In this document: positions 1 to 11,516 of the stretch, one piece after another
How the letters are laid out: each line of letters starts with the position of its first letter
Numbering within the stretch: position 1 is the first letter of the stretch
From: Tetraselmis striata
Lineage: Eukaryota > Chlorophyta > Chlorodendrophyceae > Chlorodendrales > Chlorodendraceae
Direction of reading: 5' to 3'
DNA length: 64,000 bases
Assembly (NCBI GenBank): GCA_006384855.1
Contig: VCJN01000480.1
Span: 1 to 64,000, forward strand
Made by a program: the position numbers and the translations under genes
The notes under the pieces: model-generated
Seen by the model: only the letters and a program-made list of their open reading frames with translations
Database searches by the model: none
What the model was told of the DNA's origin: nothing

Positions 1-408
1 CCCCTCCCCCCACCTCCTCCCTCCTCTGCTCCCCCAGCCATGCTGCACCGCGGCTGCCCAGTGTCCTCCACGCCTACTCACACTCCACGCCCCGCGCCGC
101 GCACGACTAGGGGAAGCCAGCTGCAGGGCCTACCTGCCACGCAGAGGCGGGGCGTCTCCCCTTCGACACCGTCCCGCCAGGAGTGGCCGCGGAGCGGCGG
201 GTGACAGGTGAGGGGAGGCGAGGGAGTGGTGCAGACGGCGGCAGAGGTAGGGGTGCTCAGAGGCGCAGCATCGCTGCTGCCAGCCAGGCAGGGATACGTA
301 GCGTGAGGTGGGAAGGGGTAACTGTCGGGACAGGCCTTTGAGGTGGGAGGGGGGGTCGTAGCAGCAGGTCTCGGCGTTCGTTTGTGGCCGATCGATGCCA
401 GCAGCGAA

Positions 409-435
409 CAGCAGCAGCAGCAGCAGCAGCAGCAG
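409..435 (+). repeat. (CAG)9 trinucleotide microsatellite
   Basis: Nine uninterrupted CAG units. They lie in no confidently coding frame. Confidence 0.9.
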
Positions 436-557
436 GACTGCAGCAGCATGCTGTTGCGTCGGCCGATATAAACAAGACTTGTAGAAGGACTAATATCGTC
501 CGGTGTCGGAAATCATTCTTGGATAAAATCTTGTTCATTGAAAGTACGTTTCGTTGC

Positions 558-625
558 TTGCTTTTTTCGTCCCCGGGACAGGACTGGCACCAGTGAAACC
601 CCTGCAGCGTCTCTATTTCGTTGTA
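558..625 (+). repeat. Dispersed repeat family DR1, fragment
   Basis: Shares the core CCCCGGGACAGGACTGGCA, then a GTGAAACCCCTGCAG-like segment, with the longer copies at 3783-4040 and 18300-18560 and the inverted copy near 6.9-7.2 kb. Only the left part is recognisable here. Confidence 0.6.
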
Positions 626-778
626 CCCTGTAGCGACTATGTAGTCGTGTCTCACTAGGCACTAGGAAGTTGCGTCAAATTCATTAATGGGTGTACAGTG
701 CCGGTACAGGCACCGCGACTTCGATTTTTTTAATTGACATTGTGTACATGAATAAATATCCTTGGAGGAATCAGCGGA

Positions 779-1405
779 ATGGGCGCGATATATCATTGCA
801 TACATATGAAGGAAAATTTAGTGACGGGTGTTGCGGCTGACAGGCTGACAAAGACACCGTCACATCAGTCCCTGAAATTGCGCCAAGATTGCGCGATATA
901 TGTGGATGCTGATGCAGCTGGTAATTTCATCCGACGATATGCGGGATTGCTAGAGAGGCCCGCGCGAATTTATGCAGGACACGACGGCGTCACGTCTTCG
1001 CGTCGCAGTCGCCTGAGCGCGGCCATCAACAACAGCGGCGCCCTTCCCGAAGCATTACAGGGCGACGACGCTTCGAGGTTGGAAACTCGCGGTCCCGTCG
1101 GTGCCACAAGTCATATCAACGAGCACGACCACCAGCTCCGCCCACCTCACCCATCCCAGGAAACTACATACACCCTTCAGCCACCGGGCCACGGAGCCAG
1201 GGCAGGCGGCGCGATTGAGAGTAGCAGCGAACGGTACGACAACATACGATACACTGGCGTAACTACTCGTGCAGTCCTCCCTTCCGCGCTGATCCCAATC
1301 GCCGCGCCCGGCGTTCGTTCGTTTGCTGAATCGCCGCGGCGCTGTTGCATGCCGCCCAGTCTCCCCCGATCAATGATGGTCGGCACGGAACGAGCTAGCC
1401 AATAG
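779..1405 (+). CDS. Open reading frame of unknown reality
   Basis: A 208-codon ORF with no family match that I can see. The residue mix is rich in Arg, Ala, Pro and Ser, as expected from GC-rich noncoding sequence. No signal peptide, membrane segment or repeat is visible, and the 5' third is AT-rich unlike exons elsewhere in the window. It is listed only because of its length and may well be chance. Confidence 0.18.
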   Translation: MGAIYHCIHMKENLVTGVAADRLTKTPSHQSLKLRQDCAIYVDADAAGNFIRRYAGLLERPARIYAGHDGVTSSRRSRLSAAINNSGALPEALQGDDASRLETRGPVGATSHINEHDHQLRPPHPSQETTYTLQPPGHGARAGGAIESSSERYDNIRYTGVTTRAVLPSALIPIAAPGVRSFAESPRRCCMPPSLPRSMMVGTERASQ

Positions 1406-2226
1406 ACGCTACCTGTACCTCAGTTCACGGAGACCGGCTGGCCCGGCCTTCGGCAGCCGCGGGGGCGTGTCGATTCCGTCAGTGCTTCGCACGCGCGGAA
1501 AATAGTCGCAAATAACTGCTCTCTTCGCCCAGCTTCTTCCGTACATGTATTAACAGTGTTGCGTGCCAGCTGTTGGGATTCGTTTGAACTTTCGGCAGAT
1601 TATAGTTTTAGCTTTGATATTGTCATATTACATTGTCGTCTTATCCTGTTTTCCCCCGGCGGTGAAACAGCAAACGAGCTACTACAGCTGTACAGGTACC
1701 AATACCTCCATGCCAATTGAGTCTGGTTTTGCCAGGGAAGAGCGAACGAAGAGAGCGGCAGATAGACGAAGCAAGGGTAGCGCCAGGTCACGTAGGGGGC
1801 ACCGGAAGGGCCACTGCTCCAGAGTCTTGTTCAACTTGGAAGTGGCGAAGGGGCGCGACTGAAATTGTTTCCCGACGTCGTTCGTCACAACCGACCCGCC
1901 CCTTCCGCAGCTGTCGCGTCGCGTCGCGGCCACAGCGCCATCCGCTGGAACTCGTCACAACCGCCGCAGCTGTATCCTGTTGCCCCAACTCCACGTACCC
2001 CATCAACCTGTCTGATCTGGCGCGGATCTTGCCGTCATTGGCAGTGACAGTGCGCGCGTGGAACTCGCTCGTGTGGCGGAACACCGATCCATGATAATTA
2101 AACAATATGTTGCTGTTTATTCCGCGTCGAATCGCCACTGATCTTATTTTAAGAGCCACCGCCCCTTCTGCGGCGACTGACCCCACTTCTCCTTATCCGC
2201 GTCTTCCCCGCCTGCGCAGCTGTGCG
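1406..2226. other. Intergenic, nothing recognised
   Basis: Several short overlapping ORFs on both strands, none with a motif or consistent splice signals. The 3' end is the likely promoter and 5' leader of the F-box/LRR gene; I see no clear TATA box. Confidence 0.3.
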
Positions 2227-5200
2227 ATGGCGCTGGTGACGCTGCGTGACGAGCAGCCCACGGGGCGCTCCCCTCCCGGGGGCGGCGCCGCGCGGCTGAG
2301 GCGCTGGTCCTGCCTGCCGGGGCGGCGCTCCCCGGCGGCCTCGCCCACCAAGCTCAGCTCGGCACAGCGCTCAGTATCAAGCAACCGCCATGGGATGCCG
2401 GTGCGTGGACAGAGGCCCATTCTTGTTATGAACCAATCCTCCCCAAAGGGAAGAGGAGGCACATCTTTACAATTTATAATGTTTTTGGGGGTTTTCGTGT
2501 TCGAATATTAGCACTCAAGTCCTCTTCTATGCAACAGAAACATGGCAACAGGGATCAAATATCGCGCTACTATCGTGAATGTTCTTATAGGTTGCATGCA
2601 AGCCCAGTCTGAAGCTTAAGACAGGGCTGCTCATTGGTGCGCCGGCACCTGTACCAGATTGTGGTTTGACTCGGTGCCAAATTGGGCCTGCGTGCAACCC
2701 GTCAGAACATTCCCTATATAGTGTCGTCCACACCTGACCTCAGGCTGGGATGGTAGTGTTTCTTTGCGGCGTTTGTCTTGTCGTGTCGTTGTCCACGGTA
2801 ATGTACCATTAGCCCACCGCACAAAGACATCAATGGAAGGAAACCAGAATGAGCCACAAACACGGCTCGAGCTCTTCGACCCGCGATCCCAATTTAATGG
2901 CACAGTGTAGCAACCTCTACGGACAGGCCTCTTAGGTCATCACATTATTTGATATATTGTTTTAGCTGGTGCCCTCCCCCATTTTTTAAGCCCCCCCATT
3001 CCCACACGTTGACGGTTGTCCAGGCAGGGCCGAGCCGGCCGCTGTGGGGCTTTGGGCCTGCGCGTGAATGTGCGCGCAACGCGTGCCCAGATGCCTTAAT
3101 CTCGGTGAGAACTGCGTTATGTACTGTCAGCGGTTCCAACTGCATTTTTAGCTTTCTGCTAGTTCCCCCCTCCGCCCCCATTTTTTCCGGCAGCGGTTTC
3201 AGCACCCAAAACAACATTAAAATGTGATGGCCTTATTCGAGACAGCCGCCAGGTACAACATGTCGCATGTCGCTCATCATTCTTGCTGCTTGCTGGGGCA
3301 GGGGGCGGCGGCGGAGGCGGGCGCGGCGGCCACGTGGGCGGCCCTGCCGGGGGAGCTCACGCAGGCGGTGTATGCGCGGCTGCTGGAGGGCGATGGCGGC
3401 AGCATGCGCCTGGCGTGCCGCGCGTGGGCGGCGGACGTCGCGGCGGCGGTGACCTCGCTGCGGCCGGGCGACCCGGGCGAGGGCGGCCCGCCGGCGCCGG
3501 GCTGGCAGGCCGCGTTCGGCGCGGTGCGGTCGGCGGTGGCGGCGGGCGGCGACCGCTCGCGCCCGCGCTGGCCCTCCGTCGACGCGCAGCTGGGGCAGCT
3601 CGCCCCGCTGGGCCGCCTCGCGCACCTCGGCCTCGCCGGCTGCTACCACCTCACCGACGCCGGCATGGGCGCGCTGGCCGGCCTGCCCAGCCTCACCTCC
3701 CTCGACCTGCAGGTGAGGCGGCCGCCGCACCGCGTACCAAAGCATCACCGAGATCGCACGCATCAGGCGGATCAAGAGCTGACCATGTTTTGTTTTTCCC
3801 GCCCCCGGGACGGGACTGGCAACAATGAAACCCTTGCAGCTTCTACTCTGCGACGGCCGTTTAGGCAGCGATCCAGTCACAGAAATGAGCCCTGGATAGG
3901 CGACACTCGGTTATAAAGTCATCAAGCAAATTGCCAAAGCATTCCGCACGACTAATTGGAGGCCAGTGACGGAATTACCAACACTGTTTGGATCACCGTC
4001 GTCTAAAACACGGCCATCAATCACGGGATCACACGGTGTATCACAAAGACGTGACTCACTCCGGCGGATTGGTACCCGGGTGCCGGCGCACCTACCAGGG
4101 TCCGAATTATAGAGTTGTTCTCCTAACCGCGCCGGCACCCGTTCCCGCAGGGCTGCTACCGCGTGACGGACGCCGGGGTGGCGTCGCTGGGCGGCATGCC
4201 CGCCCTCGCCGCCGCGTGCCTGGGGCGGCTGTACCAGCTGACGGACGCCGGCGTGGCGGCCGCCTTCGGGGGCACCTCCGCGCTGACCTCGCTCGACCTG
4301 GAGTGCACGCTCGTGACGGACGCCGCGCTCGCCGGGCTCGCGCACCACGCGCGCCTGGCGGAGCTCCGCCTCGGCGGCTGCCTCCACCTCACCGACGCCG
4401 GGCTCGCCGCGCTCGCGCCGCTCACCGCCCTCACCGTGCTCGACGTCAACACCTGCTGCGAGCTCACGGCCGCGGGGCTCGCCGCGCTGCGCCCGCTGCG
4501 CGGCCTGCGGCGGCTCAGCCTGGACCAGTGCCTGGACGTCACCAGCGCGGCGCTGCGCGAGCTGCGCCCGCTGGGCAACTTGCAGGCGCTGTCTCTGGAA
4601 GGCTGCTTCCAGGTGCCCCCCCAGCCCCCCCCCCCCCCCCCCCCCCTTGGCCTCGTTATCTGTCCGCTCGGTAGAGCGGTGGTCTCCTACTCAGGAGGTC
4701 CCCGGATCGATTCCCGGCTCTCGGCCAGGCCCGTGTCCCGGGTTTATGCGGCTGGTGCATTAGCCCTTTGGGGTTCAAATGAGGCAATGGTCTAAGGGCT
4801 ATGCCAGACCTACGACTGCAGTTGGCACGCGATGGCAAGTGCTGGGGCGGCTTCGGCCAATGAGCTGGGGCGAACTTTACTTTTACTTTTTACTTTTGCC
4901 GCCCCTTTCGTTAATGCCACCGCCGCAGAGTTCACAGCCTGTTCGTTCGTTCACCTCCAACCTCTCTTCGACGCCAACCAGAAACGGGGGGGACGCACAT
5001 GTCGGTGGAATCAATCTCACCGGAGAATTCTCATCTCTAGAACCGCATTATGGGTGCCGGCGCGGTGATAAGAACGCTGCGAGTGAGAACCCGCCCCGCC
5101 TGACAGAGGCCAAACGTATGCAAAACTATCGGGCGGAACTGTAGCTGCGAGTGTTCTCATGGGTCGCACGCAAGCCCGGTTGACACCAAGTCGAAAAATC

Positions 5201-5644
5201 CTGGTATGGACGCCGATACGCCTATGAGCAGCCCTATCCCAACCCTCAAACTGAAGCTGTAGGGAATGTTTGTATGGGTTGTGCGCAGCCCCAAGTTGAG
5301 GCTTGTGATAAGGGTGGTTCTCAGAGGTAAGTCGGCATGCGTCTGTGGAGACTGGTTTCGTGTGTTGTGCATGTGATTGCGCGCGCTGCGTTTGTTTTTA
5401 AGGGTGGGTTAGTTACTGTTGGCGCAGCATGAATTGCGCCCCGGAGAAGGTGTGAAATCGGTGGCTGTCGGTGGTACATTTGTTTATACGGCAATGTAGC
5501 TTGTGTGAGTGTGCGACGGTGGTCAGTGAAGGACAGGACAACAGCACACCCAAGTGCGACCAAAGCCCAAGCAGTACCCTATCTTGCCACGTGCAGCTCC
5601 TCACAACCTCATGGCAGAGAGCATGCCAGTGACGGAGGGCGAAA

Positions 5645-5688
<44 letters not shown>

Positions 5689-6483
5689 TGAATGAAGTAT
5701 GAATGAAGTGTGAAGCTTACAAACAAACCGAGTGTGTTTGTACGTGTTGTATTACCACACGTAATAACCTGGTGTGGTAATACAACACGTACAAACACAA
5801 ACAATATGCGGATAAATAACGTTTCTGACCCCCTCGCGAAGGGGGGGGGGGACTATTAAAACGGAGAAATAAGTCAGGATACAGCATGAATACATGACGA
5901 ATATTCCAACAAGAAGGTGCAACACAATTCATTACTTGTTGGCTCTGCGGACCGTATGTAATTCTACGGTAGGGAGGTTGCCATGGTTTTACATATTCCG
6001 TTGCGCTCTCCTTTGTTTGCAGTGTTCTCATGACGGCGCCGGCACCCGCAGAATTTGTCTCTCGATAAATTCTCGGTTTTATTGCTGTGAGCATGTGGTC
6101 CCCAACAGCCTTGACCGTTTTGGCAGGTCGTGTCGATGGGGTGGCGCACTGACGCTGTGACGCTACTCCCGCCGCGCTTCCCGCAGGTGGATGACTTGGG
6201 GCTGGCGGAGCTGGAGCGCCACGCCGCCCTGACGGAGCTCAACCTCACGCGCTGCACGCGCGTGTCGGACCGCGGGCTGGGCTCCCTCGCGCGCCTGCCC
6301 GCCCTGCGCACGCTCAACCTCAAGCAGTGCATCCCCGTCACCAACGCCGGCGTCGCCATGCTCGTCACGGGGCTCCCGCGGCTGGAGCGCCTGAATGTGG
6401 AGGGCTGCGTGCACGTAACGCGCCGCGTGCTAGACGCCATGACGCGGCACCGGCCCGGCCTGCAAGGCAACCTCGTCTGCTGA
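2227..6483 (+). CDS. F-box/leucine-rich-repeat protein (FBXL/AMN1-like)
   Basis: Probable substrate-recognition subunit of an SCF-type ubiquitin ligase. Proposed exons are 2227-2400, 3302-3712, 4151-4612 and 6187-6483; every junction is phase 0 with GT-AG ends, giving 447 aa. An F-box-like stretch begins TWAALPGELTQAVYARLL and continues to a C-R-A-W motif. Cysteine-containing LRRs follow, with units such as LGLAGCYHLTDAGMGALAGL, and continue to the C-terminus; the frame stays open across all three introns and ends at TGA. The last three exons are firm. The first exon (MALVTLRDEQ...) fits in phase and GC content but is inferred; the alternative is a start at ATG 3224 or 3260 without the 3302 acceptor. 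Intron 2 contains a DR1 repeat. Intron 3 contains a SINE, a TG microsatellite and a 27-bp hairpin. Known members bind SKP1 through the F-box; the target here is unknown. Confidence 0.82.
3783..4040 (+). repeat. Dispersed repeat family DR1, long copy
   Basis: About 258 bp inside intron 2 of the F-box/LRR gene. It aligns along its length with 18300-18560 and, inverted, with about 6935-7160. Shared blocks include CATCAAGCAAATTGCCAAAG, GAGGCCAGTGACGGAAT and a final GGCCATCAA. No coding capacity or terminal repeats seen. Confidence 0.75.
4661..4897 (+). mobile_element. tRNA-derived SINE, full-length copy
   Basis: The head (4661-4735) resembles a tRNA gene, with an A-box-like CTCGGTAGAGCGGTGG and a B-box-like GGATCGATTCC about 40 bp later. 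The body carries GACCTACGACTGCAGTTGGC and GGGCGGCTTCGGCC. The tail is repeated ACTTTT. The same head-body-tail order occurs at 36788-37034, and the body and tail occur inverted at 27165-27308. The degenerate anticodon arm argues against a working tRNA. It lies in sense orientation in intron 3 of the F-box/LRR gene. Confidence 0.8.
5647..5684 (+). repeat. (TG)n microsatellite
   Basis: Nineteen TG units in intron 3 of the F-box/LRR gene. Confidence 0.95.
5734..5798. repeat. Perfect 27-bp inverted repeat (hairpin)
   Basis: Arms 5734-5760 and 5772-5798 are exact reverse complements (arm begins GTGTTTGTACGTGTTG) with an 11-nt loop. It lies in an intron, so the pre-mRNA could form a 27-bp stem. 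It may be a solo fold-back element or a small-RNA precursor. Confidence 0.9.
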
Positions 6484-6691
6484 CACACCGACGCAACCCC
6501 CGCGACGTATGGTCGATATTAACGAAACATGTAAAGTGTTCCAAGCAAGTCCCCATAGGCCTAGCGAGCGCTACCCGCCGCATGCCCTGTGTCTCTGCCA
6601 GGGTTGAAAGGGCTTGGTAGGGCTTCATGCTGCATTACGAATCAATAATGGCGCTGCGACTCCACAGACGTTGCGTGTGTTCAAGGTGTAT

Positions 6692-6738
6692 GATTTTAGG
6701 GTTTGAACCAAAACCCTAAACCTAAACCCTAAAACCCT
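6692..6738. repeat. Interstitial telomere-like repeats
   Basis: Holds TTTTAGGGTTT followed by ACCCTAAACCTAAACCCTAA and AAACCCT, that is, degenerate TTTAGGG units facing each other. Located 200 bp after the F-box/LRR stop codon. Confidence 0.8.
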
Positions 6739-6827
6739 GCCACCTCAACTCGCATTCGTCGAATGGGTCGGTCAGTCTGGCTGTTGGTGCTGGTCAGTGC
6801 CGGGTATTGAAATTGAACAAATTTGTA

Positions 6828-7160
6828 GCAACTTCGCTTCTGGATGACCCTGGCCAACTGTGATACGGCGCGACTAAAGGAACCCGCATAGGGTCGGCTG
6901 CGCCCGTAGCATGCAGCAGTCCTTTGAAGACCAAATGCCAAATATTTTGATGGCATCGTTTGTATGGTGGTCCAATAACAGTATTGGAAATTGTCACTGG
7001 TGGCCTCCGAGTCTTGTGGAATGCTTCGGCAATTTGTTTGATGACTATGACGGCGCGTCTCCATGGGCTTGTTGTATAAATGATGCGCCATTGAAAAGCC
7101 GCCGTAGCGACGATGCAAAGGTTTCACTGGTCCCAGTCGTGTGTCCTGGAGGGGGGGGGG
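6828..7160 (-). repeat. Dispersed repeat DR1, inverted copy plus a second module
   Basis: Read on the minus strand, 7160 to about 6935 aligns with the DR1 copies at 3.8 and 18.3 kb. The adjoining 6925-6828 aligns with 12301-12402 (shared GCATGCTACGGGC and CAGTTGGCC-like blocks), so this copy joins two repeat modules. A G/C run at 7150-7176 abuts it. Confidence 0.65.
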
Positions 7161-7441
7161 GGTGGGGGTGGGGGGGACATGTGCTGCACCCTCACAATCT
7201 TGAGCCTTGCGAGAGACGTGCATGCGTGTTTTATATTTTCGCCGCCCTCGCCGTGCCGGGATGTCATCATAGATGATGAGGAGGGAATCGGTATAGGCAC
7301 ATTTGTCGGGGTTGGTTGCTGCCCGAATCCGCCACGAAAGAAATATGGATATATAGAAAAAGCGCTATCCTTGCGGCAATAATGATGATTTACGAGGTGC
7401 TAGTTTGATAACAATTAATACAGTGTCTACATTGTACAGGA

Positions 7442-7535
7442 CGAGTACCCGTACAATGTCTACCTGAGGTTACGACGAGTCTCTGTATATAACAGATATC
7501 ATGCCGCCGGGTGGCAAGCGTGTGGCAAGATGAAT
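7442..7535. repeat. Dispersed repeat family DR2
   Basis: Similar to about 28680-28760: both hold a TACAATGTNTACC block, then GAGNNTACGA, then a GCCGNGTGGNAAGCG block. The last block also recurs inverted at 18640-18690. Short and diverged. Confidence 0.45.
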
Positions 7536-7846
7536 GTAATTAGGCCAGTCAGAATTGTTAGTGTGTTTTAGGTACCCCCCCCCCCCCCCCCCCCCCCCCT
7601 CTAATCTGACCCGCCCCTCCATAAGTTTTGTAGCTGGCTGATGTACTGTTTTAAGTACTATCAACATCGGTGTCCATTGGAAAGGTGCTGCAATTGTCCA
7701 TAAATATATTGTGTCGAGAGCAACTGCCACACACGTAGGTGTGCATATCAATGCATGAGGGCAGCATTGAGAGCACAAAGCACACGATTATACAGCAGTA
7801 GTAGTGCTATGGCTGCTCCTCCCCCCTCTGGCGTGTGCCCACTAGG

Positions 7847-8098
7847 CTAACTCGAAGTGAGACCGAGTGGGCACCTCTTCCATCGAATCCCACAGGTTAG
7901 GTTGTCTTGGAGCATGCGGCTGCCACCGGACTCGCCGGTCACATGCCGCCTCTTATTACCAGAGGATGGCGAGCTGAACAGCTCATACTCCACGACGACC
8001 ACTACAATGTCTTCAACGAGCTCAAAGGATAGGCTAGGGTCCAGGTCGTTCACTGCATACTCTATAGCTTGCTGTTCACGGTACGGGCCTCTAGCCAA
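7847..8098 (-). CDS. Hypothetical minus-strand ORF
   Basis: 83 codons; the initial Met may not be the true start, because the frame could continue an upstream exon. It contains a valine-rich acidic stretch (FELVEDIVVVVVEYELF) then a Ser/Gly/Arg-rich tail to a stop at 7847. Its balanced composition is more protein-like than neighbouring ORFs, but I recognise no family. The opposite strand has an overlapping ORF of similar length, so strand is uncertain. Confidence 0.25.
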   Translation of the reverse strand: MARGPYREQQAIEYAVNDLDPSLSFELVEDIVVVVVEYELFSSPSSGNKRRHVTGESGGSRMLQDNLTCGIRWKRCPLGLTSS

Positions 8099-8648
8099 TC
8101 ATGCTCAAGGCAAGGGTAGAGCACGGGCTTATCAGAAAACCCGAAAACTCCCTGCCGTCCCACTTCACCTCCCCCTTCACGGTGTGCCTGGTGGATACCG
8201 ACATGGTGTCAGCTACCCAAGCCGAAGGCTGGCGACGTGAGGTAGGAGTGGTTGTGGACTGATAGGTATTTGCGCTCGGGGCAACAACAGCATGCCGGCC
8301 TAGCGCGGCGGCGGCAGTGTTGGCGAGGGTTGTGCGGTGCGTACGGTACGGCGGTTAGTTGGAGCCGGTAAGCAAAGGGGAAAGTACTAGCTACCAAACT
8401 TTGCCCAGCTACAAAATTCCCCCCCTCCGTTTGAGCGACATATGGCACCTAAAACACACTAACAATTCTTACTGGCCTTACATGAGCTAGCAGCAGAAGG
8501 CGATAAAGAGATGAATGTCGCCTCAATTGTTACACCGGTTTCAAAGCATGTGTTCTCGATCTAGGGACCTAGAGGTCACCATTTAGATCCCCACTGAAGT
8601 CGATATATTTGAAATTTGTTACAACTAAATAAAGTTTTCGTCTCGACA

Positions 8649-8999
8649 ATGAAGTTGTCTTTACCCAACGTGTTAGACTCGCTTTCGACGCCGACTCCGA
8701 CGCAATTGACAGATGCCATGGAGGCGGCGTACGCCACTGATATAGCCATCCATTTCGACCATGGATTGGATAACAATGGCAGGGAACCACACGATTATAT
8801 GCCGGCTTCCGAGATGAGGGGCTTCAGAATAAAAGGCATCAAGCGCAATACCGTTGACATCAAGGCGGCGGCGGCGGCTGATAAATGGCTGGAGGATCAC
8901 GTGTTCAAGGCCATAGGGAAGTGGATAAGGAACCGCCGGCCGGATGAAGGGCTGGCCTGGTTGAGTATCATGGACGATATGGCTGACCCGAATGAGTAA
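8649..8999 (+). CDS. Hypothetical protein, possible first exon
   Basis: Starts ATG AAG TTG at 8649; 116 codons to TAA at 8997-8999. Residue use is protein-like, including GFRIKGIKRNT, a KAAAAADKWLEDHVFKAIGK amphipathic helix and an acidic end. The last codons contain GAGTAAGTACC, a good 5' splice site at 8996, so the stop may really be intronic and the gene may continue. No downstream exon could be identified. Not recognised. Confidence 0.35.
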   Translation: MKLSLPNVLDSLSTPTPTQLTDAMEAAYATDIAIHFDHGLDNNGREPHDYMPASEMRGFRIKGIKRNTVDIKAAAAADKWLEDHVFKAIGKWIRNRRPDEGLAWLSIMDDMADPNE

Positions 9000-9083
9000 G
9001 TACCGCGGCAGTGATGATAGTGACGATTTGCAACTCTGACGACATTTCGCACCGATGCTTGGAATGGCACCGATCACGCTCGT

Positions 9084-9107
9084 GATGAATGATGATCATC
9101 ATTCATC
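9084..9107. repeat. Perfect 24-bp palindrome
   Basis: The half-site GATGAATGATGA is followed at once by its reverse complement with no spacer, 84 bp after the 8649-8999 ORF. Confidence 0.85.
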
Positions 9108-10224
9108 GATGCTCTCTAGCGCGCAAGCGCCACTACACCAGGCCACAAAATGTTTTGCTCTGTTTTTGACTTTTTATGCTGGATGTTCGATATATGTTTG
9201 CTTCTTGTCAAGACACAACAGCGTAACTAGAAGTCGCGCAATATTGCGGCGCCATTAAGAGAGATTGCGTGGTGAAGGGTGCTGTTCGTGACGATGATTG
9301 TGCTGCAGGGGCAGTCAATACAACGTGTCATAGGCGATCGATAGGCATGGTCTTGTGGCTTATTATGTAATCGTCGGCCCAGGCACGCAACGAACGGCCC
9401 GACGATAGCATGTCTATATCACGCACAGTCGGCGAGAGTCGCCCCTACATACCACGGGTGCTGACGCACGCGTGCTGACACGCATTTATAAGAAAGCGGT
9501 CCTGCCCTTGGGCCACCTACCTAAATACATGAACAAACATCATTGATTATTGAACATGCAAGCAAAGAGACGGCGTTTTGGGGTCGGGCTTTCTAAGTTT
9601 CATGTTAACACGTTGTGTTCCCACACATAGAAAGAGCCGACCTGAAAGAGTCACTTGTTGCCAGTTTTAGTTGTGCGTCGGCATCCTTATATAAACTATT
9701 TCCCGGATCCAGTCACGGCGTTTCCGACCGGGCGCGTCGGCATCGTGTACGAGTACCCGATGTACGAGTACTTCTACATTACGTACTGCATACAGCCCAT
9801 CGAATTTCATCGGAAATTAAAAAAGCGGCACGGTGAAGCTCTAGCCCCGGTAAAATTTTCCGGGGTGCCGTTTATTTCATCAGATCTCTCGTTCCGTTTT
9901 CGACGATCCTACTCCCATTTTCGTCCCGAAATGTACTATGCAATACACTGTTAGTACTTAGCGCAGAATGAGAGGGGGTTCCGGGACCGATCTTGCCCGA
10001 CACAATAGTGGCCCCATCTAATTTGACGACGTCTAGGACCGTAGTGACGTAGTGACCGAGTTGGATTTCAATTTTCGATTTCGATTTCGATATAATTGCA
10101 CCAAGTACTAAACCGACTTTGCGGCGCGTACGGGAAAACCCGATATCGGCATTTCAGGAACGCCGTGGTCAGAAATATCCGATTGTATTAGGAGACATCA
10201 CACACAATTGGGGACCGCAGGGGG

Positions 10225-10543
10225 TCAGACCGGACTACGCCATTTGGCACTAGTTCCACATGCAGCTTTTCAGGTGGCTGGCGGTGGCTGGGTGCTCTCC
10301 GGCCATTACATATGGTCACTACATATGGTGAATTGGTCATATGGCAACTGGAGAAAATGTTCCTATATATGACACTGAACGATGATGATGATTACAGGCT
10401 TATATCATGAGTTCTTAGAGGTGTGGCACTGCGGCACTTGTAATAAGATCAGACCGGACTACGCCATTTGGCATTGGTTTCACATGCAGGCTTTCAGGTA
10501 TGGTGGTGGCTGGGTGCTCTCCGGCCATTACATATATGGTCAT
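10225..10543 (+). repeat. Pair of about 95-bp direct repeats
   Basis: 10225-10319 and 10449-10543 share TCAGACCGGACTACGCCATT and GGCTGGGTGCTCTCCGGCCA with scattered mismatches, offset by 224 bp. Confidence 0.8.
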
Positions 10544-11245
10544 CAGATGGTATCCTCGGTGGTATATAGCCGTATCGGCGTACGATCAGGGTTACCCGCC
10601 TACGTAGTTGAGCAAGCACGGGACGGTGTTTGTGGGTTACATATACCATATTAAGTAGTACTACTGACATCGCGGTGTCTGTTACATCCATGTCTACCTG
10701 TGGCTTCATTGTTACAATGTTTCTTGCGTCCAGTCGGAGTTCAGTTGTCGTTTCCTTGTGGGCGGCGTAGTTGCGTGACAATCCCTCCTCACGGCAGCGA
10801 GACAAGGGCAGCCCATGCCCCCGTGGGCCCTAACGGGTCCCGAAAGGGCGGGGGGAGCGGTCACACATGGGTCGGGGGTGTGGCGGCCGGAGAGGGAGGC
10901 ATGAGGGTGGCATGAGTATAGTGAGTGGTATCCGGGCTTAGAAAGTCAGCTCAGCAACGCACATTCGTCAAAAGTAGTGAACAATGCAAACATGTGCACA
11001 ATATGAAATAATACTAGGTGTATCACTTGATGTGCATGCACATACATGGGTACCACCAAATCGAAAACTTTGACAAGAATTATAATATAACCAAACAGGC
11101 AGCCATACACATTACCATTTAATCGGCTTCACTGAAAAAGAGTTAGTTGTTTTGCAGCATCAAGTCGGAATATGTCCAATTAGTAGGCGTGCTTCCCATT
11201 CTGATGCATGTCAAGATAAGCATCATTCCTCTGCTCTTTTCGCGT

Positions 11246-11286
11246 AAAAGGGTTAGGGTTTAGCCCCTTTATAAACCCTAAACCCC
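11246..11286. repeat. Interstitial telomere-like repeats
   Basis: GGGTTAGGGTTTAG, then after 8 nt ATAAACCCTAAACCCC: two telomere-like blocks in head-to-head orientation, as at 6692-6738. Confidence 0.75.
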
Positions 11287-11516
11287 GCACAAGAGCATAG
11301 CATTGCCTGCAACTTCTGTAACTCATTCCTGCTACCCGAGGCGTGTGATGCACGCCGGCGATGAGTCAATACCGCATCCGCGGATCCGTGCGAATTGCCT
11401 CGCTGCATCATTTTCAGCGGTCAAAGGTTGGGTCAAAGGGTTGAAGCTTTGAAGATTGGTGCTTCTAGGGTTTGTATAACCTACAAACTAACGCCCCGTT
11501 ACGAACTCAAAGGTAG

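Larger units (their letters stand above)
1..778. other. Left edge, no confident gene
   Basis: A pyrimidine-rich tract at 1-36 ends in CCCAG and is followed by an open frame at 41-203 (54 codons to TGA). This could be the last exon of a plus-strand gene entering from the left, but it matches no family I recognise. The rest holds a CAG repeat and a fragment of a dispersed repeat, both listed separately. Confidence 0.25.
9000..11516. other. Intergenic, AT-rich, repeats only
   Basis: No gene recognised. Holds a perfect palindrome (9084-9107), a direct repeat pair (10225-10543) and telomere-like repeats (11246-11286), each listed separately. A 99-codon ORF at 9655-9954 has no motif and looks like chance. 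Confidence 0.4.

Noticed and set aside
3233..3880. 215-codon minus-strand ORF opposite the F-box/LRR exon
   Set aside because: Arg/Ala-rich antisense of a GC-rich exon; the plus strand has the LRR pattern and splice signals.
4664..4735. A functional tRNA gene
   Set aside because: A/B-box-like words are present, but the anticodon arm is irregular, and the same head recurs fused to a conserved body and tail, so it is a SINE head.
9655..9954. 99-codon ORF rich in Tyr/Phe/Arg
   Set aside because: No motif, no splice context, AT-rich intergenic setting; consistent with chance.
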